DNA from: Desulfofundulus luciae | GTDB lineage: Bacteria > Bacillota > Desulfotomaculia > Desulfotomaculales > Desulfovirgulaceae | Reading direction: 5' to 3' | NCBI RefSeq assembly: GCF_030813795.1 | Contig: NZ_JAUSUX010000017.1 | Span: 1-54,573, forward strand | Length of the DNA stretch: 54,573 nt | In this document: one piece after another, positions 1-9,900 of the stretch | How the letters are laid out: every line of letters begins with the position of its first letter | Numbering within the stretch: the stretch's first letter is position 1 | Translations under genes and position numbers: made by a program | Notes under the pieces: generated by a model | Databases searched by the model: none | What the model saw: the letters and a program-made list of their open reading frames with translations, nothing else | What the model was told of the DNA's origin: nothing

Positions 1-45
1 CACCTCTTTTGCCTCCCCCTCTCGAGGGAGATTTTATCATAGGGT

Positions 46-91
46 GGGTCAGTTTTATTTGACGATCGGGGGTCAATTCTATTTTACGATC
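46..91. repeat. Pair of 22-bp imperfect direct repeats at the window edge (possible IS end)
   Basis: Two copies, at 46-67 and 70-91, both start GGGTCA and end ACGATC. They differ at three positions and have a 24-bp period. Closely spaced near-identical repeats of this type are typical of the ends of IS21-family elements, but no transposase is in view, so the assignment is an inference. The second copy runs into the stop codon of the leftward gene that ends at 91, so that gene's C-terminus may have been defined by the insertion. Confidence 0.4.
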
Positions 92-2991
92 TACATATCA
101 AATTCTATCAGCACCTTATAAGTAGAGCTCTCGACTAACGCCGCGGGCGGATGAACCAAGAAATTAAACGGACACTCGGAACTAATCTCCAATTGCCCTT
201 TTTCTTTTTTCCCCATTTGAGGACAGTAAATGTCCTGATCAAAACGCAATTCAGTGCCGGGAATTACAATACAATTTTCAGTCCAAATAACATTCTGCCT
301 GAGAATCAAAGATACTGTGCATAACCCGTTAACATCTCCAGCAATAGCAGCCAGAGGCACGTATACATCCTTACCTCCGCAAATCACCTTCCTCAGGTTC
401 TCTAAAGGTAGATACAGACTGCCGCCAGGGTAATCCAACCGCACCCCATATAGATATAATTCTTCAGGATCAGGCAGCGAGAATACCAGTTCCGGTAGCT
501 TCCCCAGGTATACCGGTGTATTATCTTTGGTCCTCAGAACCGTTATCCTATTGCCTCCTAACAACTTGGGCACCAACTCTCCTTTCCGCTTAAGAATGGA
601 CACCCCAGTTTTTGACTCCACCAGTACCAAATCGACGTCATCCAGATGCAAATACCAGTATTCATAACCGGACCAGCGACCGGTCAACCGTTCTTGTTCT
701 TTAATTACCTGGACGGGTTGTATATTGCTTCCAGCAGGGGCAACCAGGTAAACGTCTCCTGTTGGCAATTGCTCCTTTTCAATTAACTCTCCCCGCGAGT
801 TGAAAAGCAGGCATAATTTATCGCCACCTAAACCGTTAATTTCCCAACACCGGTTAATTTCTCCGCATATGAGCTCAAAGTAGTATACAGATTCAGGTTG
901 TTCCAGCTCTATAATAACAGACTCAGTTCGAAACTGGCCATCTTTAGTCTTTTTAATAAAAACATCTTTTTTCCATTCAGCCCCAGATTTTCCTCGAATC
1001 ACAAATACAGCCCCTGTTGCCTCTTTTACGGATTGTTGAGGTAGCTCCACCTTAAGGGAACGCTCAAGAGTATCCAATCTGATAACCGGCCGGCGTAAAG
1101 TTATATCTCCCGCTTCTCTCCAGCCCCACGGCTGTTGTACTGCAGCCAACATGCTTTTTCCCTGCTGGTGCCACCATTTTTCCATAGACCGGACAATTCT
1201 GGAAGGTAAAGTAATACCGTTAATTTTTTCATCACCCTGATCCAGCTTCTGCATTAACAACAGGGAATTAAACACAAATTTGTGTGATATATCTCCTCCC
1301 TGTATTAAAAAGGTGCGGGTGGATTCATTCAAAGAATACAACGGCTTTTTGCTCCGTTCCATTTTTCCTTCCAATTCCAATTTCTGCTTCCGCACCTCGG
1401 TCAGGCTGACGTGAAGAGAATCTTCATCGAGATGCTCCTCCATTAAAGGCAGGTTGTCCAACAGAACATCAATATCGATCTGGCTGGATATTTCACCTTT
1501 TATAGTCTCAATTTCACGGCGTATATTTCTCTGTTGAACCAGCTCCTCCAGCCCGTCCTCCAGTTTACCTTTGCCCAGCTTGACCAGTTTCATTTTGTAT
1601 CCAGCAATTTCTTCTTTGAGCTTGGACAACTGTTCCTTATATTGGAAAAGTTCTTGTTTAGAAACAGTTGCCATCCCATGCCTATCTGCAGCGATTTCCT
1701 GCTCTGCCCTGCCCAGGTCCTCCAATTGCTTCTCAATTTCTCGACGGCCTTTCAAAAGTTGTTGAACCTTCAGCAAGCCCTCGGGCAATAGCGGCCATGG
1801 CTCTGCCAGAAGATGGCTCCGCACGGGCAAATTGCTGAGATGTTGCACCAGCATACGCCTGCATTCCATTGCCTGCCGGTATCGCCGCCGCAACACTAAA
1901 CGCAATAGCCACCCCCAAGAACCGGTAAACACCCTGATAGCAGAAAAAGATTCTCTGGCCAATTTCTCAACATATTCAACTGGAAGTTCTAACAGAGGAA
2001 CGGCTAAACTTTCATCCCAGCAGTCCAATACTTGAACAGCAGTTGCTGCTATTTTCTGATTGAACTCATAAAGTTCGGAAAGCCTAACTTCTTTGATTTC
2101 AGCAATCTCCTGGGCCTTCTCCAACCAATTACAAATCTGCTGCAAATTATTCCGTTCTGCCTCAGCATGCTCCAGCCATCTCTCTGGAAAAGCCAATAAC
2201 TCAGTTAACTCGTCAGATTCTTTAATTTTGGTTTTCAATTCCTTCAACCGCTTTAACCTATCCCTGTTTTTCCAAAGCTCCAGGGCAATGACCAAAGACT
2301 TCTCACGTTTGTCGAGTTCCGCCAGTTGTTCCTGCATATCTTGATATATAAGATATTCCTGGCGCCAGTTTGCCACCACATGTTTTACTTCGTCCCAGTT
2401 TACCCAGCTTTCTATCAGCCCGGCATTTTTGCGGTCTTTAAATAATGCCATTATCACATCGGAGAAGTAACTGTCCAGATAAGAATTCGGAACATAGCCG
2501 TGGGCCAGAATTGGTACTATATAGCGCGATTTGCCTTCAAATTTAGGCAATTTATACTTCTCAACTGTCTGGAGAAAAGTTTCGCCCAAAATCCTCTGCC
2601 ATTTTACCTGAGCTTGTGGCAGTTCAAGGGCCCTGTATACCGGATCCCAAAAGTTATCCCTGTAATGCAATATACCCATCCAAACAAGAAAGATGGCAAT
2701 GCTCAGGGAATTCTCAATAGCAGGATGCGGTTTTTTTAACTCCCTTGAGATCAATTTCGCCAGGTGATTGAGTTCCTCATGATTCAACTCGATATCCCCT
2801 AAAAGGGCCAAATCCGAAGAGCCAGCCAGTAACTCTTCAAAGTATATGTCGCTGGCATGCAAATGGCCACATTGGAGTAATCCCACTTTTTTCACCTTCT
2901 TCAAAAAACGAAAGAGCTCCAAAATGTGTCCCGGCTCCAGGCCCAGTTGCCCGGCCGCCATAATACATCCTACCGCAAAGCTTAACCTCAC
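91..2991 (-). CDS. Large coiled-coil protein of a defence-type island, function unknown
   Basis: I do not recognise this 966-residue protein. It has an N-terminal helical domain of about 220 residues, which includes YIVPILAHGYVPNSYLDSYF near residue 160. Two charged coiled-coil stretches follow (about 215-290 and 425-560), with a more basic, tryptophan-containing stretch between them. The last 350 residues are rich in beta-prone sequence with no catalytic motif I can see. There is no signal peptide or membrane span. It is last in a leftward island behind a BrxF-like protein, an AAA+ ATPase, a methyltransferase and a nuclease, so a role in phage or DNA defence is inferred from context only. 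The start is uncertain. GTG at 2991 lies five codons after an in-frame TAA that ends a duplicated methyltransferase tail. ATG at 2961 has AGGA seven bases upstream. An out-of-frame ATG at 3004 has the best ribosome site. It shows no PglZ-type phosphatase signature. Confidence 0.6.
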   Translation of the reverse strand: MRLSFAVGCIMAAGQLGLEPGHILELFRFLKKVKKVGLLQCGHLHASDIYFEELLAGSSDLALLGDIELNHEELNHLAKLISRELKKPHPAIENSLSIAIFLVWMGILHYRDNFWDPVYRALELPQAQVKWQRILGETFLQTVEKYKLPKFEGKSRYIVPILAHGYVPNSYLDSYFSDVIMALFKDRKNAGLIESWVNWDEVKHVVANWRQEYLIYQDMQEQLAELDKREKSLVIALELWKNRDRLKRLKELKTKIKESDELTELLAFPERWLEHAEAERNNLQQICNWLEKAQEIAEIKEVRLSELYEFNQKIAATAVQVLDCWDESLAVPLLELPVEYVEKLARESFSAIRVFTGSWGWLLRLVLRRRYRQAMECRRMLVQHLSNLPVRSHLLAEPWPLLPEGLLKVQQLLKGRREIEKQLEDLGRAEQEIAADRHGMATVSKQELFQYKEQLSKLKEEIAGYKMKLVKLGKGKLEDGLEELVQQRNIRREIETIKGEISSQIDIDVLLDNLPLMEEHLDEDSLHVSLTEVRKQKLELEGKMERSKKPLYSLNESTRTFLIQGGDISHKFVFNSLLLMQKLDQGDEKINGITLPSRIVRSMEKWWHQQGKSMLAAVQQPWGWREAGDITLRRPVIRLDTLERSLKVELPQQSVKEATGAVFVIRGKSGAEWKKDVFIKKTKDGQFRTESVIIELEQPESVYYFELICGEINRCWEINGLGGDKLCLLFNSRGELIEKEQLPTGDVYLVAPAGSNIQPVQVIKEQERLTGRWSGYEYWYLHLDDVDLVLVESKTGVSILKRKGELVPKLLGGNRITVLRTKDNTPVYLGKLPELVFSLPDPEELYLYGVRLDYPGGSLYLPLENLRKVICGGKDVYVPLAAIAGDVNGLCTVSLILRQNVIWTENCIVIPGTELRFDQDIYCPQMGKKEKGQLEISSECPFNFLVHPPAALVESSTYKVLIEFDM

Positions 2992-3000
2992 CTGCCACCA

Positions 3001-3299
3001 GCATTATTCCTCCAGCCGCATCAGGGCATTGTCGTAGTACATCAGGAGGCTTGAGTCTTCCTGGAGGACGGTATCGGGGATCCGTTTGGCCACATCCACG
3101 ATGGTTTTAAAATCCTTTGCCGCCCAGCAGGCCTTGAATCCCGCCCGCAGTGCTTCGGTACGGAATACTTTCAGCCTGCCCCTGCCCTCCCTGTATTCCT
3201 CGAACTCTTTCAGGAGGGCCTTCTCCCGGATCTTCTCCAGGTCGGACTGCTTGTTGGGGTCGGGGACGTACCAGCGGCCCGCTTCGTCCCGCAGGAAGT
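3001..3299 (-). pseudogene. Duplicated 3' end of the methyltransferase gene (remnant)
   Basis: This 299-bp stretch repeats 4287-4585, the last ~98 codons plus stop of the intact methyltransferase gene, with about seven mismatches. The reading frame is open and ends LMRLEE-stop, against LMRLDE-stop in the intact gene. It has no start or catalytic domain and cannot make a methyltransferase. Its TAA overlaps an ATG (TAATG) at the head of the next gene, which suggests this tail once belonged to a complete methyltransferase gene translationally coupled to the large coiled-coil gene. The most economical explanation is that a nuclease-bearing segment carrying its own methyltransferase 3' end recombined into the locus and left the original tail downstream. 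A tandem duplication with later divergence is the alternative. Confidence 0.85.
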
Positions 3300-3466
3300 A
3301 GAGTATGCTTTTTTACTATGCTTGACTGACAAAAAACGGTTTAATGCTTCTTATTAACATTAACTGGTAGTCGTTCTGCCGGTGATACTGGTTCACCGTT
3401 TAGTTCGGTTTGATTTTTTGGAATTATGCAAAAGTCACACTTGTTGGGTTATAAATCCAGGTTTTC

Positions 3467-4183
3467 TCAAGAGATATCCTTAAAAACAAAATTAACTTCA
3501 TACTTTTTTAATGATATATTGGGTATTTCAGATACAGCGTATTTTAGTTTTCTATCGAAGTCTTCGGCAATTATAATACCTCTTACATTTTTGCTGCCAG
3601 CAATGTTTCGTCTAACCCAGCTGATGTAACTTAGAACTTGACCAGCAGCCGAATGGCTGGCCTTCCCTGCTTTTAGCTCAATAACAAGGTAGCCTCCTTC
3701 TTTATCTACGGCCAAAATATCTATTCTTCCTACATCGGTGCGGTATTGTCTCCCCGATATACTGTCTTCTGAATATAGCTGCAGTCCTTCTTCAATCTGT
3801 TCCAAGTTTCTTACGATATACTCTTCAAGGTCTTTTTCAAGGCTTATAACGGCTTCATCAATTTCTTCTTCAATTTCATCAATTTCTTCATCAACCTGAA
3901 CAACCCCCTTCTCAGTAACTGCCCACTCTCCATCCGTTTCGGGGTTATAAAGCCTGTACTGCCCTCTGCCAACATAAAATAAACAAGGCTGTTTACGAAG
4001 ATAGGGATAATGCTTGCTGGAGGGATGGTTAGCGCTTAAGCCGATCAAATGACACTGGATGGTGCTCTCCTTCCAGGGCCTGTCGGGATATTTCTCATAA
4101 ATGTAGTCAATAACTTGCCTTGTGGTTACTGTACCGCCAAGTTTTGTTACGGCGTCCTTGACTGCTTCAAGACAGGTAGCCAT
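3467..4183 (-). CDS. NucS/DUF91-like PD-(D/E)XK endonuclease with N-terminal winged-helix-like domain
   Basis: This 238-residue protein has two domains joined by an acidic linker (residues 97-120, rich in Glu and Asp). The N-terminal ~85 residues look like the winged-helix domain often found ahead of such nucleases. The C-terminal half carries a PD-(D/E)XK core: D155 (GRIDIL), E169-x-K171 (IELK) and Q182 (GQVLSY), the arrangement of the NucS/DUF91 and related nuclease families. It probably cuts or nicks DNA, and its target is unknown. I chose ATG at 4183 because AAGGGGA lies seven bases upstream; the TTG at 4204 has no better site. It lies between two copies of the methyltransferase 3' end, has its own likely promoter, and seems more AT-rich than the methyltransferase, so it looks like a cargo gene added to the island. 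Partnership with the methyltransferase as a restriction component is possible but unproven. Confidence 0.8.
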   Translation of the reverse strand: MATCLEAVKDAVTKLGGTVTTRQVIDYIYEKYPDRPWKESTIQCHLIGLSANHPSSKHYPYLRKQPCLFYVGRGQYRLYNPETDGEWAVTEKGVVQVDEEIDEIEEEIDEAVISLEKDLEEYIVRNLEQIEEGLQLYSEDSISGRQYRTDVGRIDILAVDKEGGYLVIELKAGKASHSAAGQVLSYISWVRRNIAGSKNVRGIIIAEDFDRKLKYAVSEIPNISLKKYEVNFVFKDIS

Positions 4184-4246
4184 TTTATCATCCCCTTTTA
4201 TCAAATTCTATTCATTCCGCTAACAGTCCCTTTTCTTATCTTTATC

Positions 4247-4275
4247 ATAATCAAAAGCTTTTCAAGAATGGTCAA
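4247..4275 (-). promoter_or_regulatory. Likely promoter of the inserted nuclease gene
   Basis: Reading leftwards there is TTGACC (4275-4270), a 17-bp spacer and GATTAT (4252-4247), about 65 bp before the nuclease start. The -35 box matches the consensus at five of six positions and the -10 box at four of six. It lies in the cassette-specific DNA just outside the duplicated methyltransferase tail, so the nuclease may be expressed independently of the upstream genes. Confidence 0.4.
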
Positions 4276-4289
4276 GCAGGCCAACGGCA

Positions 4290-6956
4290 TTATTCATCCA
4301 GCCGCATCAGGGCATTGTCGTAGTACATCAGGAGGCTTGAGTCTTCCTGGAGGACGGAATCGGGAATCCGCCTGGCCACATCCACGATGGTTTTAAAATC
4401 CTTTGCCGCCCAGCAGGCCTTGAATCCCGCCCGCAGTGCTTCGGTACGGAGTACTTTCAGCCTGCCCCTGCCCTCCCTGTATTCCTCGAACTCTTTCAGG
4501 AGGGCCTTCTCCCGGATCTTCTCCAGGTCGGACTGCTTGTTGGGGTCGGGGACGTACCAGCGGCCCGCTTCATCCCGCAGGAAGTTTTGTTCCAGGAGCT
4601 CGGAGAGTTCCGGCAGTTTCTCGTGCCTGGCCTTGTGCAGCTCTCTCAAAAATTTGGGCTGGATTTCCTGGTAAGTCTGTGGTTTCTTTTCCAGTTCGCC
4701 GCGCAGCCACTGGATGGAAGACTTTTCATCGGTTACAAAAAGGGATAATTGCTCAATTTCCTGGACCATAAAACGCTTCTTATCATATTCCACTACCTGG
4801 TCGGGGAGGAAGTACATTCCGTCTCTTTCCGGGAAGCGCTGTTTTAAACCGGCGTAAAACTCCGCCGCACCCATGGGAACGGCAACGCCCCGCTGGATGT
4901 GGAAGGCCACCATCCGGTCATAAAGGAGGTAGTTCTGGCGCTCGGCGATGACCTCGGCCCTGCCGTCCTTCTCCACAAACACGGGAAGCTGCTTTAAGTG
5001 CGTGCGGACAAAGTCCCAAACCCCCTCTTCCGTCCCCGCCGAAAGATGAAAACGCTTCTCCAGGCCGCCGTTGGGTTTGTAAGCTGAGATGACCAGGTCC
5101 TGCTTCACAGCGGTTGTCGAAGTAACCTGCTTGAAAGTCCCCTGCTTTTTGTCCAGGGTCCGTACGTCGGCAATAACAAACCCGGCCCGCATGATGGCCT
5201 CCTGGATGGCGTTCCAGATCCGGTTCTGGGAGTTGTGAAACACCACCGTCATCCACCGGCCGGGCTTGAGAACACGGTAATATTCAGCAAAGCACTTTTC
5301 CATGAGCTCCTGGTATTCCCTGGGGCCTTTGCCCTGTACTTTATTCTCAACGGCTTCGGGTCCATTATTGGTGAAGACTTTAAGCCAGGCTTCCCAGAGG
5401 AAGTTAAGCTCGGAATACATCAGGTTTCCACCAAAGGGAGGATCGGTGAAGATATAATCCACTGAACAATCTCTAAAATCAATTTGTGTCATGCTATGAG
5501 TTGAGATTGCAATAACGTTTTCGCTAAAATGTTTTCTCGCAGCCCTGAGAAGGGTCCTTAGTCTGTTAGAAAGGGATACATACACAGGCTTCTCAACCAA
5601 GATAGAAGGAATATATAGAGTTCCTTTGACACCACCAGAAAATGGCCCTCCACCTCCCTTAAACAGTTTCTTGATATCTACGCCCACCAGTTTGGTCAAA
5701 TCACGGTGTTGTCCGGAAATCCACATAAAACTTTCGGTAGCCCGCCGGAACCGAGTCCACACCGAAGCCAGCACCCACAAATTCCGCCTGGTGTAAAAAT
5801 GGTGAACATGAGTAATCCCATGTGATACTTTAGGCTGTTCGGTATTGTAGCCCTCCGGCAAACGGTCGGTAGGATACCAGTACGGTATCTCGCTCTCGTC
5901 GATCTTCCGGATCAGCTCCAGGTCGTACTCGTCGGGCTCTTTCTCATACCTCTTATTCCCTACCGAATAGTTAATGAGCACCGGCACCTGGCGGGCCCGG
6001 GTGATGGTCTGCCCGATGTCCCGGTCAAATACTTTTTCCCAGGCCCTCTCCAGGGTCCGCTTGGTGAGGTCCGCCCCGCAGTGGGGGCAGGGAAAATCGT
6101 CCCTGACTTTACCTTCTTCTTTGTCTACCGCCACTTCCCAGAAGACAAGCTCCGCTGAACAATGGGGGCAGATAAAGACGTCGGACCAGACGGTGTAGTT
6201 GATTTTCCCCATGATGGGGTTGCCGTTTATGTCTTTCTGCACCTTCCCATCCACCACGTGCCTTGTTTTGTACATCCAGCCGCATTCTTTTTCAACTTCG
6301 TCCAGAATCCGCCGGGCTTCCCGTTCAAAGGCCCGAACATCCACCGGTGTGTTGTAGTTGTAGGCAATGAAAGTGGCTGCCGGCGAAAGGTCGACTAATA
6401 TAGCCTTGCGTGCTCCAAGCTTAGAAAAGGGCCGGCCTTTTTCGTCCAGGATGGTCCCGTCATCCAGCACGCGGTAACCCAGGGATGCGACGGCCTTGCG
6501 GTCCCCGCATAACCTTGCCGCCACGCCGGTCATGCCCGTACCGCAGAAGCCGTCAAAGACGATATCCCCGGGCTCCGTATAATGGAGTATGTAGCGCATG
6601 ATGGCCCTGTGGGGTACTTTTGTGTGGTATGAGTGGGCGTTGTAAATGGGGTCATTTTTCCCTTCTGAAACGTCCGCCGCAAATGGTTCCCGATGATAGC
6701 TGTCGTGATCAGGATCATAGGGCCTGCCGTGTTCTTTAACAAAATCCTCGATGAATGGATTGGGGCAGGCGGTATAATAGGGCGGGTCGGAGAGGTTAAT
6801 GATATCTTCATCTTGAGCAATGGGAAACCCTTCGATATGCCTGACCCGGTCCAGGTGATCTCTGGTAAGCTTGAAGCGCCTGTTTTCCTGCCCTTCTTTT
6901 CGCTCACCGGTTTCTTCTAACAGGGCATCCGGGAAAATCCGGTTTTCTTTTGCCAC
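4290..6956 (-). CDS. Zinc-ribbon DNA methyltransferase, BREX type 3 PglX-like (DUF1156/COG1743-type)
   Basis: An 888-residue SAM-dependent DNA methyltransferase, probably adenine-specific. The SAM-binding motif is DGFCGTGMTG at about 135-144 and the catalytic loop is DPPFG at 505-509. A first DPPY-like segment (SDPPYYTACPNPF, 57-69) is typical of this large family. Two CPHC knuckles at 263-266 and 290-293 form a zinc ribbon inserted between the SAM and catalytic motifs, as in the methylases of type 3 BREX loci. The start is GTG at 6956 with GGAGTGAAG just upstream and a 14-bp gap from the ATPase gene, so the two are probably cotranscribed. Its likely role is to modify host DNA so that the defence system spares it. 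The last ~98 codons are duplicated downstream at 3001-3299. The protein is intact with all motifs present. The BREX-3 assignment rests on gene order and the zinc ribbon. Confidence 0.85.
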   Translation of the reverse strand: MAKENRIFPDALLEETGERKEGQENRRFKLTRDHLDRVRHIEGFPIAQDEDIINLSDPPYYTACPNPFIEDFVKEHGRPYDPDHDSYHREPFAADVSEGKNDPIYNAHSYHTKVPHRAIMRYILHYTEPGDIVFDGFCGTGMTGVAARLCGDRKAVASLGYRVLDDGTILDEKGRPFSKLGARKAILVDLSPAATFIAYNYNTPVDVRAFEREARRILDEVEKECGWMYKTRHVVDGKVQKDINGNPIMGKINYTVWSDVFICPHCSAELVFWEVAVDKEEGKVRDDFPCPHCGADLTKRTLERAWEKVFDRDIGQTITRARQVPVLINYSVGNKRYEKEPDEYDLELIRKIDESEIPYWYPTDRLPEGYNTEQPKVSHGITHVHHFYTRRNLWVLASVWTRFRRATESFMWISGQHRDLTKLVGVDIKKLFKGGGGPFSGGVKGTLYIPSILVEKPVYVSLSNRLRTLLRAARKHFSENVIAISTHSMTQIDFRDCSVDYIFTDPPFGGNLMYSELNFLWEAWLKVFTNNGPEAVENKVQGKGPREYQELMEKCFAEYYRVLKPGRWMTVVFHNSQNRIWNAIQEAIMRAGFVIADVRTLDKKQGTFKQVTSTTAVKQDLVISAYKPNGGLEKRFHLSAGTEEGVWDFVRTHLKQLPVFVEKDGRAEVIAERQNYLLYDRMVAFHIQRGVAVPMGAAEFYAGLKQRFPERDGMYFLPDQVVEYDKKRFMVQEIEQLSLFVTDEKSSIQWLRGELEKKPQTYQEIQPKFLRELHKARHEKLPELSELLEQNFLRDEAGRWYVPDPNKQSDLEKIREKALLKEFEEYREGRGRLKVLRTEALRAGFKACWAAKDFKTIVDVARRIPDSVLQEDSSLLMYYDNALMRLDE

Positions 6957-6970
6957 AAATCTTCACTCCT

Positions 6971-9900
6971 CTACTCCAGTACGATTCTAACCTTCCCGGG
7001 GTCCCTGCCGCGGGTCAGGGACTGGACATAGTCCTCAAAGCGCTTCTGAAATTCAGAAATGGTGCAGGGCGTTCCTCCCACACCCAGGGCCTTTTTAAGG
7101 TCATCTACCTTTACCAGAACTTTTTCCATGCCGGACAGCACTTCCTGAACGGCCTTTACAAACGATGCATCAACCACGTAAGGAAGTTGCTGCTCCCTGA
7201 CTACCGTCTCCAGTGCTTTTTGCTGCTCCGGCTTTAAGAGATAGATGTTTTCCTTCACCGTGGGGTCTTCCAGGTTGGCGGCCAGGGTGCGGGTCCAATC
7301 CCCGTACAACCGTTCCAGGTCATCTTCGAGCTGCCTGAGGGCTGCTTCCGCCGGCACTTTAACCGGCTCTTCCGCCGGCCGGAAACGACAGTGGGGGCAG
7401 ACAGGAGTTCCCTTCAAATCCTCAACGGTCAGGCTGAAGCATGTTTTCAGTTCGGCCAGGCGGTTTTGAAAGCCGGTCAACTGCGCCCGGGGCATCAATT
7501 CAATGCCCGCCAGCTTGCCAAGTTTGCCCAAGCGCTCATCTTTAAGGAGTTCAGATTTCTTCTGGTCCCCTGTGGCGTTTAACCGGGCTTTTGCATGGGC
7601 CTGCAGGTAGCTATCAATATAAGAATTTTTAAGTTCCGTGAGTACATGAACGATCTCACGGCGTAGATTCGGGTCGGCAAGCTCATCCGCCCCGGATATT
7701 TTTGCTATGAGATTGGCGCGTTGCTCCCGGGCCTTTCTGCTCCATTCCGCCTCAGCCGGGAGGACGGCCTCGGCCGTAGCAAGGTAAGAAGTTAACGGCA
7801 TGATTTCCCTGGCCAGGGCGGCCAGTTCCTCAATCTTCCGCAGGCTGTCGAGGTGCGACTTCTGGGCGTTAATATCGCTTTCACCGTACCGGAAGTTTTT
7901 CAATTTGCCCGGTGTATTGAATACTTTTAAGGACTCCAGAAACTCTTTAAAAGCGTCCAGTGCCTGCCGTAAATCAGTTTTCTTTTTTTCATCGAAAAGG
8001 GAAATGTCCCACAGGGATACCCCCTGCTGTATCTCCTGCCGGGCCAGCAGGGTGCGTTCCAGAAGCTTATCTACTGCTTCTTGAAGCTGCCTTATGGCCT
8101 CCTCTCTGGTGGCCGGGTTGACGACCAGCCCGGGAGGCAGGCCGAAAAATTCAAAGAGAGCCTGCAACGGGCCAACGGGCAGATCCCTCGGCCGTTCAAT
8201 GTGCTTGAAAATGACAAGGTCTGCCAGGGGAGTCCTGCCGAGTTCCTCCAGATTGGAGGCGTCTATTTTTTTTCCCGTAAGGCTTAAAGTGATATCACCG
8301 CTGTGGATCAGGCTGGCCAGGATGACCACCACCCATTCCGGTTCCAGCCTGAAACGGGGCTCGTACTCTACACCGCGAAAATCGGCAATTATTTCGTCTC
8401 GCTTCAGAACCTGCCCCGGCCCTTTCCGGTTCAGCTGGTCCAGGATGTGTCTGGCATAACGCGACTGCTGTGGCCTGAGCTTATCCCCGTCCAGCAGTTC
8501 CAGAGCGTCAAGGACGGCAGTACCCTGCCTGGTTTTGATCTGGCCGAGGATCCACCGGATGGCTTCCTGGGCAGCCTGGGGCCGGTTTTTTGACGTGATC
8601 AGGGTGGAAAACGCCGGATAGTCCGGGGCCTGTTCTTCAAAGTGTGATGCCAGACATATGGACCCTGCCAGGTTGACCAGATCCCGTATGGAGGAATGGG
8701 GAGCGGCATTTCCCCTGATCCACTCGACAAATTTTCTGGCAACTCCCCTGCAGGTAACTTCAAAAGCGGTAGTGATATTGCTGCGCAGCCATTTGACTAT
8801 AGTTTTAAGGTGCTCATTGGCCTTGTTCTCGTAAACCTGCCGCGTACCTTTCGAGGCAGTACTGGCCATTTCCCGGGCACCGGCGAAAAGCTTTAAGGCC
8901 TGATTGAAGCTTTCGTCACGCTGTACCAGCCTGAAAAACACTTCGTCGGGCTTTATCTCATCTTCAAAATGCGGCGGGTCAAAGGGCTGGAGAAAGTACA
9001 GATAAAAATCCCTGGGGGGATGGGCCGTAGAACGTTCATTGGGAGCTCCAAAGAACAGATAGCCCAACCGGCTCACTTTTTTCGCCCGCCACTCGATTTC
9101 GTGTTCCCAGATCCTGAAATTGGGTACATAAGTAACCTCCGGGCATTCCATAGCCCGGGCAAGGGCTTCAAAATAGTAGCGGTCTAACTGGGACTCATTC
9201 AGGGTCTCTGCCTTCTGCTCAATCAAGGAATCAAAATCGATATCCTTCTTTAAGTCCAGGTAATACTGGCCGTTCTCCTGGTTAAAAGAGATAAACTGCC
9301 CGCTTACCGTCCGCAGGATTTCCCGAAGAACCGATTCAACGGTGGTCTTCAGGAAATCGGCATCCTCTTCGGGTAAAGGTAAGAAGAGGCAGAGGTCGTC
9401 GCGCAACTCTTCGGCCGTAACCCCCAGCGGGCTGTAAATATCGCCGGTAGTTAGGCGGTGGACGCTTAAAGCGTGAATTATGCGCAGCGCCACGGGCTTA
9501 TACTGGGGCCGGGTAAATGCCTGCTGGATGCGGCTTTCTAAAACCTGGCTTTTCTCTATAACTTCTCTTATTTCGGGAATGCTCCTGAAAGACGGGTTAT
9601 CCTTCAAGTTCTGCCAGTATGAGTCATAGGCAATGAGGCCGGGCGCAGTTTCCGGAACTTCTTCGTCCAGGAGTTTTTTCATGGCACCGCTAATGGTTTT
9701 CAGCACTTCCCGCTTTTCGGCCACATAGACCTGTTCGAAGGTTTCGAGATACGCCGGATGGACGGGAAAAAGGGCAACAAATTCATCCATGCGCTCGGCC
9801 ATAGTGCCGTAAAGTCTGGTGAAACGCTGCAGGTGTTCCCGGATAAGGGCCTTTTGCCGATCATCCTTGCGCAATAACCGCTCGGCGACTACATAGGCTA

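Noticed and set aside
91-2991. Assigning the 966-residue protein as PglZ
   Set aside because: It is in a plausible position, but I see no alkaline-phosphatase-type metal motifs, and the middle is coiled coil. I left it unassigned.
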